This document shows, piece by piece, positions 5,478 to 12,472 of a DNA stretch of 12,472 bases. The notes below the pieces were generated by a model that was not told the DNA's origin, did no database searches, and saw nothing but the letters and a program-made list of their open reading frames with translations. Position 1 is the first letter of the stretch, and each line of letters starts with the position of its first letter. The stretch is taken from NCBI GenBank assembly GCA_021792315.1, contig JAJYUX010000048.1, positions 1 through 12,472 on the forward strand. Direction: 5' to 3'. The position numbers and the translations under genes are program-made. The DNA is from an archaeon (GTDB lineage: Archaea > Thermoproteota > Nitrososphaeria > Nitrososphaerales > CADDZS01).

Positions 5478-6590
5478 TCAGGCATTCTTGCCCAGTAAGG
5501 AGCCTGCGATATCTCCCTTAAGAGCCTCATTAGACTCTATGTAGATCTGAGTCGCCCTGGCATCCCGAAGGTACCTCTCAACCTGATAGTCTCTGATGAA
5601 CCCGTATCCACCGTGAATTCGTATCGAATGTCTGGACGCACTCACCGCGGCATCAGACGCAGCTATTTTTGCGATTGCGCTGTCTCGCATTGGGGTCTGA
5701 AACAAAGAAATCTCATCAGCAACTGAATATGTAATTGAGCGAGCGCTCTGAAGAGAAATCTCATCCTGGGCTATGAAATCCCGCACGGCATAGAAACTAC
5801 CGATGGTGGTTTTGAACTGGGAGCGCTCATTCGAATACTTGATAGCAGCATCTAGTGAAGCTTGACCTATCCCGAGCGCTTGGGCAGCGACGATTAGTCG
5901 TGCTTTTGCTGTAATCTGTTGCAATGAAGAATCTGTGCGAGACGGCTCGAACAAGATCGAGTCTCTCGGAATTTTCAGGTCGTGAAAATGGATCGAGGCA
6001 GTTTGTGATGCTCTCATTCCTAAGAGTTTCTTGGCCGGACCGATTCTCAATCCGTCCCCATCTTGTTTTGAAAAACAAACTAGTGCTCTACTACCGTCAG
6101 CCATCTTTGTGAGGATCAAGAATATACCTGCAGACACGGCACTCATCACATATTCGCATGTTCCATTGAGAATGAAATAATCGCTCTCTGACTTGCAAGA
6201 AACGGGAGACCTGGCATCAATGAAAAAAGCGCCGAGGATACCAGATGCGAGTTTCGGGAGAAAAACACCGCGCAAATCTTTATTCGTTGAAGCGATCATA
6301 GCTTCAGCTACAACCGCATTGTGAAAAGCAATTTGAGCTCCAAGAGATGCAGACGCCTTGCAAAGTTCTTCGATCGAAACGACTAGCCCCAAAAAGTCAG
6401 CTCCCGCCCCGCCAAACTCCTGCGGAATTGTTACTCCGTACAGTCCATAGCTTGGCAGTATCTGCAGCAAGCTGTCTGGCACTCTCGCCTCCCAATCAAT
6501 TTTCGCAGAGAGCGGAAATATCTCAGACTGGGCTAGCTCTCCTATAGTCTGCTTCAGTAGTTCTTGCTCTTGAGAGATCTTGTATTGCAA
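5478..6590 (-). CDS. Divergent acyl-CoA dehydrogenase homologue lacking the usual catalytic Glu
   Basis: A 370-aa protein with the full acyl-CoA dehydrogenase layout: N-terminal helical domain (1 to about 118), middle beta domain, and C-terminal helical domain with NERSQF (254-259), IHGGYGF (325-331) and RDARATQIY (342-350). The family normally oxidises acyl-CoA to trans-2-enoyl-CoA with FAD and passes electrons to ETF. Where the common motif reads IYEGTNE this protein reads IYIESNE (349-355), so the catalytic Glu is Ile351 and a Glu follows at 352. The alternative Glu position of IVD/LCAD aligns by eye with about A230. The TEP...GSD segment is replaced by IDARSPVS (124-131), and WIT(N/S) by YVMS (147-150). 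It may be an inactive subunit of a heteromeric dehydrogenase or use a shifted base. The start is TTG at 6588-6590, after an in-frame TAG with no ATG between. Confidence 0.88.
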   Translation of the reverse strand: MQYKISQEQELLKQTIGELAQSEIFPLSAKIDWEARVPDSLLQILPSYGLYGVTIPQEFGGAGADFLGLVVSIEELCKASASLGAQIAFHNAVVAEAMIASTNKDLRGVFLPKLASGILGAFFIDARSPVSCKSESDYFILNGTCEYVMSAVSAGIFLILTKMADGSRALVCFSKQDGDGLRIGPAKKLLGMRASQTASIHFHDLKIPRDSILFEPSRTDSSLQQITAKARLIVAAQALGIGQASLDAAIKYSNERSQFKTTIGSFYAVRDFIAQDEISLQSARSITYSVADEISLFQTPMRDSAIAKIAASDAAVSASRHSIRIHGGYGFIRDYQVERYLRDARATQIYIESNEALKGDIAGSLLGKNA

Positions 6591-6620
6591 TTGAGCCTGA
6601 ATGATGCTAACCCTCGTCGC

Positions 6621-6628
6621 CTATTAAT
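6621..6628 (-). promoter_or_regulatory. Candidate TATA box of the dehydrogenase homologue
   Basis: On the minus strand ATTAATAG lies about 31-38 nt before the TTG start at 6590. This predicts a transcription start roughly 5-10 nt upstream of the start codon. The lack of a convincing Shine-Dalgarno there agrees with a very short leader. Confidence 0.35.
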
Positions 6629-7252
6629 GCTAGTGTCATTTGATCTAAAAGCTCTCTTGGCAGTTCCCATTGGTTTTCGAGGCTTGAAACCGTAGGCAAG
6701 TCGCAATTGGCCTGATTGTATTGAATTGGTTTGTTTTGCATAGATTTCTGGCGAATATTGTGGAGTATTCACCGGTACTTACGGAAACTCTTGTTGTTCG
6801 GTTTCGTCGGAATTCCTTCCTCTCTAGTAAATGCTGAATCACTTAGAGCTCACCGGAAGCTCTGAAAGGGAGAACAGCTTGAAACATGATGTTGCAGTAC
6901 AGAGACCTTGAAATCCAATGAACGAGTCAACCATGGCCATTATCAAACCGTTTTCGGAATTTCATACATCTTCTTGCATCATTGCCGGGATTGTCTCGTC
7001 AATAATCGAGGTGGAGTTTCAGTATTTCAGGGATAATTCTAGACTTTCCACACGTTATTTCATCAAATGTCGAGTTATTGGAGTTGTTGTTGTCACATGG
7101 AGGCTGATTTGATTTTCCAATTCTTATGACTCTGTTGCCCAACATGAACAGGTGGAAATTTCGTTACAAGCGGGAATCTCTGGGAAATCCGATCAAATCT
7201 CGCGCTCCAAAGTTGCGGATTCGGCTACGTTTGGCACAACACGTAAATATGG

Positions 7253-7260
7253 TATTTAAG
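7253..7260 (+). promoter_or_regulatory. Candidate TATA box of the rpoH-rpoB-rpoA operon
   Basis: TATTTAAG is the best archaeal TATA-like sequence before rpoH. It predicts initiation near 7280 and a leader of about 35-40 nt, long enough to carry the Shine-Dalgarno-like GAAGGT at 7304-7309. A second AT-rich match, GTAAATAT (7243-7250), lies just upstream and is an alternative. Confidence 0.45.
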
Positions 7261-7318
7261 GGAGTAACTTGGATACCTATTTTCTACCGTAGGGTATGTC
7301 ATCGAAGGTTGTATTATA

Positions 7319-7591
7319 GTGGCTAAGAAGACCAAGAGAGAAGAGGTTGTCGAAGAAGCTAAGGTCACCGAGCACGTCCTTGTGCCAAAGCATGAGATCC
7401 TTTCGGACGAGGAAAAGAAAGCGTTACTCTCTCAGTTCAACGCTACCGAGAGTCAATTTCCGTATTTGTTCAGCATAGACCCAGTCGTGAGAGAAATTGG
7501 GGCAAAACCTGGCGACATGGTCAAGATAACAAGGGTCAGCGATACAGCTGGTGAAACTACGTACTATCGTTTTGTGGTAGAGTCGGTGTAG
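7319..7591 (+). CDS. rpoH: DNA-directed RNA polymerase subunit H (Rpo5)
   Basis: A 90-aa homologue of the C-terminal domain of eukaryotic Rpb5. This small subunit sits in the jaw of archaeal RNA polymerase near downstream DNA. A charged lysine/glutamate-rich N-terminal extension (about residues 1-15) leads into the conserved HVLVPKHEIL segment. The FPYLFSIDPVVREIGAKPGD segment follows, then the terminal YYRFVVESV strand. It starts with GTG (7319-7321), preceded at 9 nt by GAAGGT. It is the first gene of the polymerase operon, and rpoB starts 5 nt after its stop. Length and sequence are normal for archaea, and such genes are absent from bacteria, so this gene fixes the domain of life. Confidence 0.96.
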   Translation: MAKKTKREEVVEEAKVTEHVLVPKHEILSDEEKKALLSQFNATESQFPYLFSIDPVVREIGAKPGDMVKITRVSDTAGETTYYRFVVESV

Positions 7592-7596
7592 TAAAA

Positions 7597-10500
7597 TTGC
7601 AAAAAGAAATTCAGCAGCAACAACTGGACGCTTGGACAGTTCTGCAAGATATTCTGAACCGAGAGGGAGTCGCGAGGCAGCACCTGAACTCTTACAATGA
7701 GTTCATTCAGCGAGGCCTGCAGAGCATCATAGATGAAATCGGATCAATCGATATCGAGACAGTCGGTACCCCATATAAGGTCAAATTCGGAAAGGTGAAG
7801 CTGAAGCTTCCGCGAGTTGTGGAAATAGATGGCTCCGTGAGCAACATCCTTCCACTGGAAGCGAGGCTCAGGAACCTCACTTACGCTTCTCCGATATTCG
7901 TTGATATGACAGTCGAAGAGGACGGGATTGTAAGAGAGTCCCAAGAGCAGCACATTGGAGACCTTCCTGTCATGGTAAAGTCTGACCGTTGTCTCCTAGC
8001 AACCATGAACCCTCAACAGCTTATAGATGTCGGTGAAGATCCAAAGGATCCTGGAGGGTACTTTATTATCAACGGCTCTGAAAGGGTCGTAGTCGGTCTA
8101 GAAGATCTTTCGCCGAACAAGATTCTCGTCGATATCGAAAAAATCGGTGGAGTAACAAATTACAAGGCAAAGGTATATTCTTCAATTGTTGGTTACCGGG
8201 CAAAGCTTGAGCTGACGCTAAAACAAGATGAATCAATCAGTGTAAAACTTCCAAGCTCACCAGTAGATCTTCCACTCATCATAGTGATGCGCGCTCTAGG
8301 TCTTGAAACTGACAAAGAGATAGCAGAAGCAATCTCGCTCCGACCAGAAATTCAGGACAGATTGGACGTTTCCTACGAGAAGGCAGTCGAGGCAAAGACT
8401 AGCAAGGATGCCCTAATGTACATCGGAAACAGAGTTGCTCACGGTATGCTTGATGAATTTAGGTTGAGGCGAGCCGAATCAGTTCTGGATTGGGGACTTC
8501 TGCCGCACTTAGGCAAGACAAAAGATGACAGGTACGACAAGGCAATCTTCTTGGGCGAAGCCGTCTGTAAACTTGCGGAACTGAGAATCGGCCTCGTTGA
8601 TCCGGATGACAAGGATCACTACGGGAATAAAGTGATTAAGTTCGCTGGGCAGATGATAGCTGATCTCTACAGAACAGCTTTCCGAAACTTGGCAAGAGAC
8701 ATGAAATATCAGCTTGAGCGAACCGGGCAAAGGCGCGGATTGAATGTTGTCGGCGCCGCGATAAGACCAGGTATCATTACTGACAAACTGAACAATGCTA
8801 TTGCAACAGGGAACTGGGGACGTGGAAAAGTCGGAGTCACACAGCTTCTAGACCGGACTAATTACCTCTCTACACTTTCACATTTAAGGAGAATTCAATC
8901 GCCTCTCTCAAGAAGTCAGCCAAACTTTGAAGCGCGTGACCTTCACGCAACTCATTTTGGGCGAATCTGTCCGAGTGAAACACCGGAAGGTTCGAACTGC
9001 GGTCTTGTAAAGAACCTCGCGTTGTCTGCCCTGATATCGGTGAGTGTTCCCTCAGCTCAAGTGGTTGCAAAACTGTACGATCTTGGCGTCAAACCCTTCA
9101 AGGAAGCAGACGAGAAGATGAAATTGGATGGTTGTAGAGTGTTTGTTGAAGGTCGATTTGTTGGATTTGTGAAAGACGGTGCGGCATTGGCGCACTCTTT
9201 CAGAAAACTGAGACGCGACGGACAGATTCATCCACACGCTGGAATAGCATATTTCCCTGCAGTTAGAGAGGGAGGAATCAATAGAATTTATGTTTCAACT
9301 AACTCTGGTAGAGTTCTTCGTGCCCTGATCATTTGTGAAAACGGGAAACCAGTCCTCACACAGGAAATGATGAAACACGTCGAATCAGGGCAACGAAATT
9401 GGAGAGATTTGGTTCAAATGGGCGTCATAGAATTGATTGACGCCAATGAAGAGGAAAATGCACTCATCGCTATTGATTCGAGGCATCTCTCAGACAAGGC
9501 CACTCATCTGGAAATGTATCCATCAGCCATTCTCGGAATAGCCGCCTCCATCATTCCGTATCCTGAGCATAATCAGTCTCCAAGAAATACCTACGAGTCT
9601 GCAATGGCGAAGCAGTCGCTCGGCTTTCCGACACCTACGTATCCGTTCAGCACATATGTGAGAGAACATCTTCTGGTCCATCCTCAACCCCCACTTGTGA
9701 AAACAAGATCTACATCTCTACTGAGTCTCGATGAGAGACCGACAGGACAAAATGCAATAGTTGCGGTTCTCTCGTTCGAGGGTTACAACATTGAAGACGC
9801 AATAATCTTCAACAAGTCGGCCATCGAAAGAGGTTTCGCCCGCTCGATGTTCTACAGGTTGTACGAAGCCGAGGCAAAACAGTATCTTGGAGGTATGAAG
9901 GACACGTTCGAGGTTCCAAGAGCTGACGCGAACATCAGGGGATATCGGGGAGAGAAGTATTACAGGTTGATCGAATCGGACGGAGTCGTAATGCATGAAG
10001 CCCAAGTCACCGGAGGAGACGTTATCATTGGACGAACAAGTCCTCCTCGTTTCATGGAAGAGTATAAGGAATTTGAGATTAAGGGTCCCTACAGACGTGA
10101 TACGTCCATAGGAGTTAGGGCAAGCGAAAACGGAGTCGTCGACGCAGTGTTCATCACGGAAAACGAGGAAGGTGGAAAGATGTACAAAGTCAGAGTGCGT
10201 GATATGCGTATTCCCGAGATTGGAGACAAATTCGCTTCAAGACATGGACAGAAGGGGGTAATCGGACTTGTCGTTAATCAAGAAGATATGCCATATACAG
10301 AAGACGGGCTGGTCCCTGATGTGATAATCAATCCTCATGCCTTTCCGTCTCGTATGACTGCCGGTCAATTTATCGAATCCCTTGCAGGCAAGGCTGCAGC
10401 GTTGCGTGGGAAACCAGTAGACGGAACAGCCTTCACAGGAGAAACAGCAGAGTCGTTGGAGAACACTCTGAAGGAAAGTGGCTTTGCTCCGACAGGCAGA

Positions 10501-10959
10501 GAAGTGATGTACGATGGAAGAACGGGTAAGAAGTTTGCGTCGGACATTTACATCGGAGTCGTGTTCTACCAGAAACTTCACCATATGGTTGCTGACAAAA
10601 TACACGCGAGAGCACGTGGACAAGTCCAGATGCTCACAAAGCAGCCAACTGAAGGGCGTGCCCGTGGCGGTGGTTTGAGATTCGGAGAAATGGAACGAGA
10701 TTGCCTCATTGCTTACGGCGCTTCAATGGTTTTGAAGGATCGCCTTCTTGACGAAGCTGACAAGACAGAGGTGCACGTATGCGAGAAATGTGGTCTCATA
10801 GCATATTTCGATGCGAAACAGCGAAAATACGTGTGCAGAGTTGACGGAGACGCTGCAAGAATCTCCACAGTTGTGATAGCTTACGCGTTCAAACTATTGC
10901 TTCAAGAAATGATGAGCCTCAACATAGCTCCGAGGCTTCAGCTCAAGGACAAAGTGTAG
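7597..10959 (+). CDS. rpoB: DNA-directed RNA polymerase subunit B, unsplit (Rpo2)
   Basis: An 1120-aa second-largest subunit, a single chain equal to B''+B' of lineages that split it. It forms one side of the catalytic cleft. Clear landmarks are GGYFIINGSERV in the N-terminal third, ICPSETPEGSNCGLVKN (457-471), EGYNIEDAI (728-736), and IGDKFASRHGQKGV (875-888) with the substrate-contacting lysines K878 and K886. GGGLRFGEMERDC lies in the C-terminal clamp region. The C-terminal zinc ribbon has C1062, C1065 and C1080, but the fourth ligand position is Asp1083 (CRVDGD where CPICGD-like is usual). It starts with TTG (7597-7599), with GGTG at 7585-7588 as the ribosome-binding sequence inside the rpoH end. 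It is 5 nt from rpoH and 19 nt from rpoA1, so one operon. Internal order and length show an intact gene. Confidence 0.98.
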   Translation: MQKEIQQQQLDAWTVLQDILNREGVARQHLNSYNEFIQRGLQSIIDEIGSIDIETVGTPYKVKFGKVKLKLPRVVEIDGSVSNILPLEARLRNLTYASPIFVDMTVEEDGIVRESQEQHIGDLPVMVKSDRCLLATMNPQQLIDVGEDPKDPGGYFIINGSERVVVGLEDLSPNKILVDIEKIGGVTNYKAKVYSSIVGYRAKLELTLKQDESISVKLPSSPVDLPLIIVMRALGLETDKEIAEAISLRPEIQDRLDVSYEKAVEAKTSKDALMYIGNRVAHGMLDEFRLRRAESVLDWGLLPHLGKTKDDRYDKAIFLGEAVCKLAELRIGLVDPDDKDHYGNKVIKFAGQMIADLYRTAFRNLARDMKYQLERTGQRRGLNVVGAAIRPGIITDKLNNAIATGNWGRGKVGVTQLLDRTNYLSTLSHLRRIQSPLSRSQPNFEARDLHATHFGRICPSETPEGSNCGLVKNLALSALISVSVPSAQVVAKLYDLGVKPFKEADEKMKLDGCRVFVEGRFVGFVKDGAALAHSFRKLRRDGQIHPHAGIAYFPAVREGGINRIYVSTNSGRVLRALIICENGKPVLTQEMMKHVESGQRNWRDLVQMGVIELIDANEEENALIAIDSRHLSDKATHLEMYPSAILGIAASIIPYPEHNQSPRNTYESAMAKQSLGFPTPTYPFSTYVREHLLVHPQPPLVKTRSTSLLSLDERPTGQNAIVAVLSFEGYNIEDAIIFNKSAIERGFARSMFYRLYEAEAKQYLGGMKDTFEVPRADANIRGYRGEKYYRLIESDGVVMHEAQVTGGDVIIGRTSPPRFMEEYKEFEIKGPYRRDTSIGVRASENGVVDAVFITENEEGGKMYKVRVRDMRIPEIGDKFASRHGQKGVIGLVVNQEDMPYTEDGLVPDVIINPHAFPSRMTAGQFIESLAGKAAALRGKPVDGTAFTGETAESLENTLKESGFAPTGREVMYDGRTGKKFASDIYIGVVFYQKLHHMVADKIHARARGQVQMLTKQPTEGRARGGGLRFGEMERDCLIAYGASMVLKDRLLDEADKTEVHVCEKCGLIAYFDAKQRKYVCRVDGDAARISTVVIAYAFKLLLQEMMSLNIAPRLQLKDKV

Positions 10960-10960
10960 T

Positions 10961-10966
10961 GGAGGT
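10961..10966 (+). promoter_or_regulatory. Strong Shine-Dalgarno before rpoA1
   Basis: GGAGGT follows the rpoB stop by 1 nt and lies 12 nt before the ATG at 10979. An in-frame TAG at 10967-10969 rules out a longer N terminus, so this site supports the chosen start. It is the clearest ribosome-binding site in the window and contrasts with the apparently leaderless metabolic genes. Confidence 0.7.
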
Positions 10967-10978
10967 TAGGGCAAGAAC

Positions 10979-12472
10979 ATGTCATTGGAGGAATCAATAA
11001 AGGCGGTCGGAGGAATAAAGTTCGCTTTCTTGTCACCGGGAGAAATTCGGAAGTACAGCGTAGCAGAAATCACAGCTCCTGAGACATATGACGAAGACGG
11101 AATGTCTGTTCAGGGAGGTCTAATGGACAACAGATTGGGTACACTTGAGCCTGGTCAAAAATGTGCGTCATGCGGGAACACAGCTCCGAAATGCCCCGGG
11201 CATTTCGGACACATTGAACTTGCCGAACCTGTCATCCATATTGCTTTTGTAGATGAAGTTCATAAATTACTGATATCAACCTGCAGGGCTTGCGGGCGCC
11301 TTTTGCTGTCGGAAGAGGACATAGCCGAATATCGGAAGAGATTTGATGAAAGAGCCTCTTCATCCCCCATGCTCCTTGAGATCATCTCTCGCGAGATACT
11401 CCTAAAGGTGAAAAAGGCGAAACAGTGCTATTTCTGTGGAAAGGGGCAATACGAAATAGAATTCACAAAACCAACTGTTTTCCATGAAATTACTGAGAGC
11501 GGTGGAGCTACTAGGCTTCTGCCTGTTGCGATTAGAGAAAGGCTAGAGAGGATAACGAGCGACGACCTGAAGCTGCTCGGGTACGATCCGACGAGCGCAA
11601 GGCCTGAATGGTTAATACTGCAGGTCTTGCCCGTTCCTCCTGTTGCTGTAAGACCATCTATCACACTTGAATCGGGCATTAGATCCGAGGATGATCTTAC
11701 ACACAAGATAGTCGACATCCTTCGTGTCAATCAAAGGGTAAGAGAAAGCAAGGAATCTGGAACACCTCCTCTGATCGTTCAAGACTTGGTAGACTTGCTT
11801 CAGTATCATGTGACGACATATTTTGACAACGAAGTTTCAGGCATACCGCAGGCTCACCACAGGAGTGGGCGCCCGCTCAAGACGATCAGCCAAAGACTCA
11901 AGGGAAAAGAAGGAAGATTCCGAGGGAGTCTTTCGGGTAAGCGTGTGGACTTTTCGAGCCGGACAGTGATTTCACCGGATCCTTCTCTAGATATTTCGGA
12001 GGTCGGAATTCCATTCGAAGTAGCAAGAAAGCTGACCATCCCGGAGAAATCCTCTCCTTGGAACATCGAGTATCTGAAGAAGCTTATTCTCAACGGGCCA
12101 TTCAAGCATCCTGGGGCTAACTACATAATCAGACCCGACGGAATCAAGATCAGACTCGATTATGTTACAGACCTTCAGATGCACGCAGATACGCTGGCCC
12201 CTGGTTTTATCGTAGAGAGACATCTGGCGGATGGTGATATCGTGATATTCAACCGGCAACCATCACTTCACAGAATGTCTGTAATGGCCCACTATGTCAA
12301 AGTACTGCCGTACAGAACTTTCAGACTACATCCTGCTGTCTGTCCTCCATACAATTCTGACTTTGATGGAGATGAAATGAACCTGCACGTGCCGCAGAGT
12401 GAGGAGGCTAGATCAGAAGCATTGACTCTCATGCGAGTGCAAGACCAGATTCTTTCACCGAGATACGGAGGA
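10979..12472 (+). CDS. rpoA1: DNA-directed RNA polymerase largest subunit, N-terminal part (A' or fused A), truncated by window edge
   Basis: The first 498 codons of the largest subunit; the gene continues past the right edge. The clamp zinc sites are present: C62-x2-C65...C72-x2-H75, and C102-x2-C105 with C150-x2-C153. The lid/switch region GKEGRFRGSLSGKRVDFSSRT spans 309-329, split by eye at the usual SG. FNRQPSLHRMSVMAHYV precedes the catalytic loop N459-S-D461-F-D463-G-D465, whose three aspartates hold the active-site magnesium. The residue after N459 is Ser, where the near-universal motif has Ala. The ATG at 10979 follows a strong GGAGGT and an in-frame stop. It is co-transcribed with rpoB. 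Whether A' and A'' are separate or fused (fused is described for Thaumarchaeota) cannot be seen here, so the symbol could equally be rpoA. Confidence 0.96.
   Translation, partial: MSLEESIKAVGGIKFAFLSPGEIRKYSVAEITAPETYDEDGMSVQGGLMDNRLGTLEPGQKCASCGNTAPKCPGHFGHIELAEPVIHIAFVDEVHKLLISTCRACGRLLLSEEDIAEYRKRFDERASSSPMLLEIISREILLKVKKAKQCYFCGKGQYEIEFTKPTVFHEITESGGATRLLPVAIRERLERITSDDLKLLGYDPTSARPEWLILQVLPVPPVAVRPSITLESGIRSEDDLTHKIVDILRVNQRVRESKESGTPPLIVQDLVDLLQYHVTTYFDNEVSGIPQAHHRSGRPLKTISQRLKGKEGRFRGSLSGKRVDFSSRTVISPDPSLDISEVGIPFEVARKLTIPEKSSPWNIEYLKKLILNGPFKHPGANYIIRPDGIKIRLDYVTDLQMHADTLAPGFIVERHLADGDIVIFNRQPSLHRMSVMAHYVKVLPYRTFRLHPAVCPPYNSDFDGDEMNLHVPQSEEARSEALTLMRVQDQILSPRYGG

Larger units (their letters stand above)
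6591..7318. other. 728-bp intergenic region before the RNA polymerase operon
   Basis: No gene here is supported. Open frames of 60-70 codons exist (for example 6918-7112 plus strand) but have unlikely compositions, no Shine-Dalgarno and no recognisable family. No tRNA B-box or full tRNA cloverleaf was found by eye. It must contain the divergent promoters of the dehydrogenase homologue (left) and rpoH (right). One hairpin stands out: AGAGCT (6845-6850) with AGCTCT (6858-6863) and a 7-nt loop. A small RNA or a long control region cannot be excluded. Confidence 0.4.

Noticed and set aside
6918..7112. A 64-codon plus-strand frame in the gap before rpoH
   Set aside because: No ribosome-binding site, an unlikely composition, and no recognisable motif.
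7131..7210. tRNA 3'-end-like string (CGCGCTCCA after ATCAAATC) before rpoH
   Set aside because: No complementary acceptor strand or D-arm lies at the right distance.
10237..10623. A 128-codon minus-strand frame inside rpoB
   Set aside because: It lies antisense to the most conserved part of rpoB, whose codon constraint explains the open frame. No independent evidence of coding.
1..12472. CRISPR array, insertion sequence or integrase
   Set aside because: No regularly spaced repeats, no transposase or recombinase motifs, and no target-site duplications were seen.

Overview
The window is archaeal chromosomal DNA. The right 5.2 kb is the start of the archaeal RNA polymerase operon: rpoH, then an unsplit rpoB, then the 5' part of rpoA1/rpoA. 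H is the archaeal/eukaryotic Rpb5-type subunit, and B and A carry the classic archaeal core motifs. An undivided rpoB argues against the euryarchaeal lineages that split it. The window stops before the place where A' and A'' would separate, so it cannot show whether A is fused. Protein details and the neighbouring fatty-acid genes fit a heterotrophic member of the Thaumarchaeota/Nitrososphaeria or a related lineage. That placement is inference.

Layout, left to right. Positions 1-216 are noncoding and hold one copy of a diverged repeat plus two inverted repeats. Positions 217-3371 are a minus-strand cluster of two tandem modules. Each module is a thiolase-fold gene followed 7 nt later by a small DUF35 (zinc ribbon plus OB-fold) gene. 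Transcription starts from the right (3371), so the first module is thiolase-like B plus DUF35, and the second is thiolase A plus DUF35. Positions 3372-3675 are a divergent control region with a 7-7-7 inverted repeat, a second copy of the diverged repeat, and candidate TATA boxes for both directions. Positions 3676-5364 encode a fatty-acyl-CoA ligase on the plus strand. A short convergent gap follows, then an acyl-CoA dehydrogenase homologue on the minus strand (5478-6590). Positions 6591-7318 are a 728-bp gap with no convincing gene. The RNA polymerase operon then runs from 7319 to the right edge on the plus strand.

How it works together. The ligase would activate a carboxylic acid to acyl-CoA, the dehydrogenase family introduces a 2,3-double bond, and thiolase/DUF35 pairs make or cleave C-C bonds in CoA esters. 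Two of these proteins are altered at the active site. Thiolase-like B has lost both thiolase cysteines, and the dehydrogenase homologue has lost the usual catalytic Glu and parts of the FAD-contact signature. The intact thiolase A lies next to B. Loss of catalytic residues in just these two families, together with DUF35 partners, resembles the heteromeric ACAD and Ltp2/DUF35 retro-aldolase systems of actinobacterial steroid side-chain degradation. This parallel is the most interesting hypothesis in the window and is not proven by it. The polymerase genes look functional, but carry two substitutions worth checking: RpoB zinc ligand Cys to Asp, and an NSDFDGD rather than NADFDGD catalytic loop in RpoA1.
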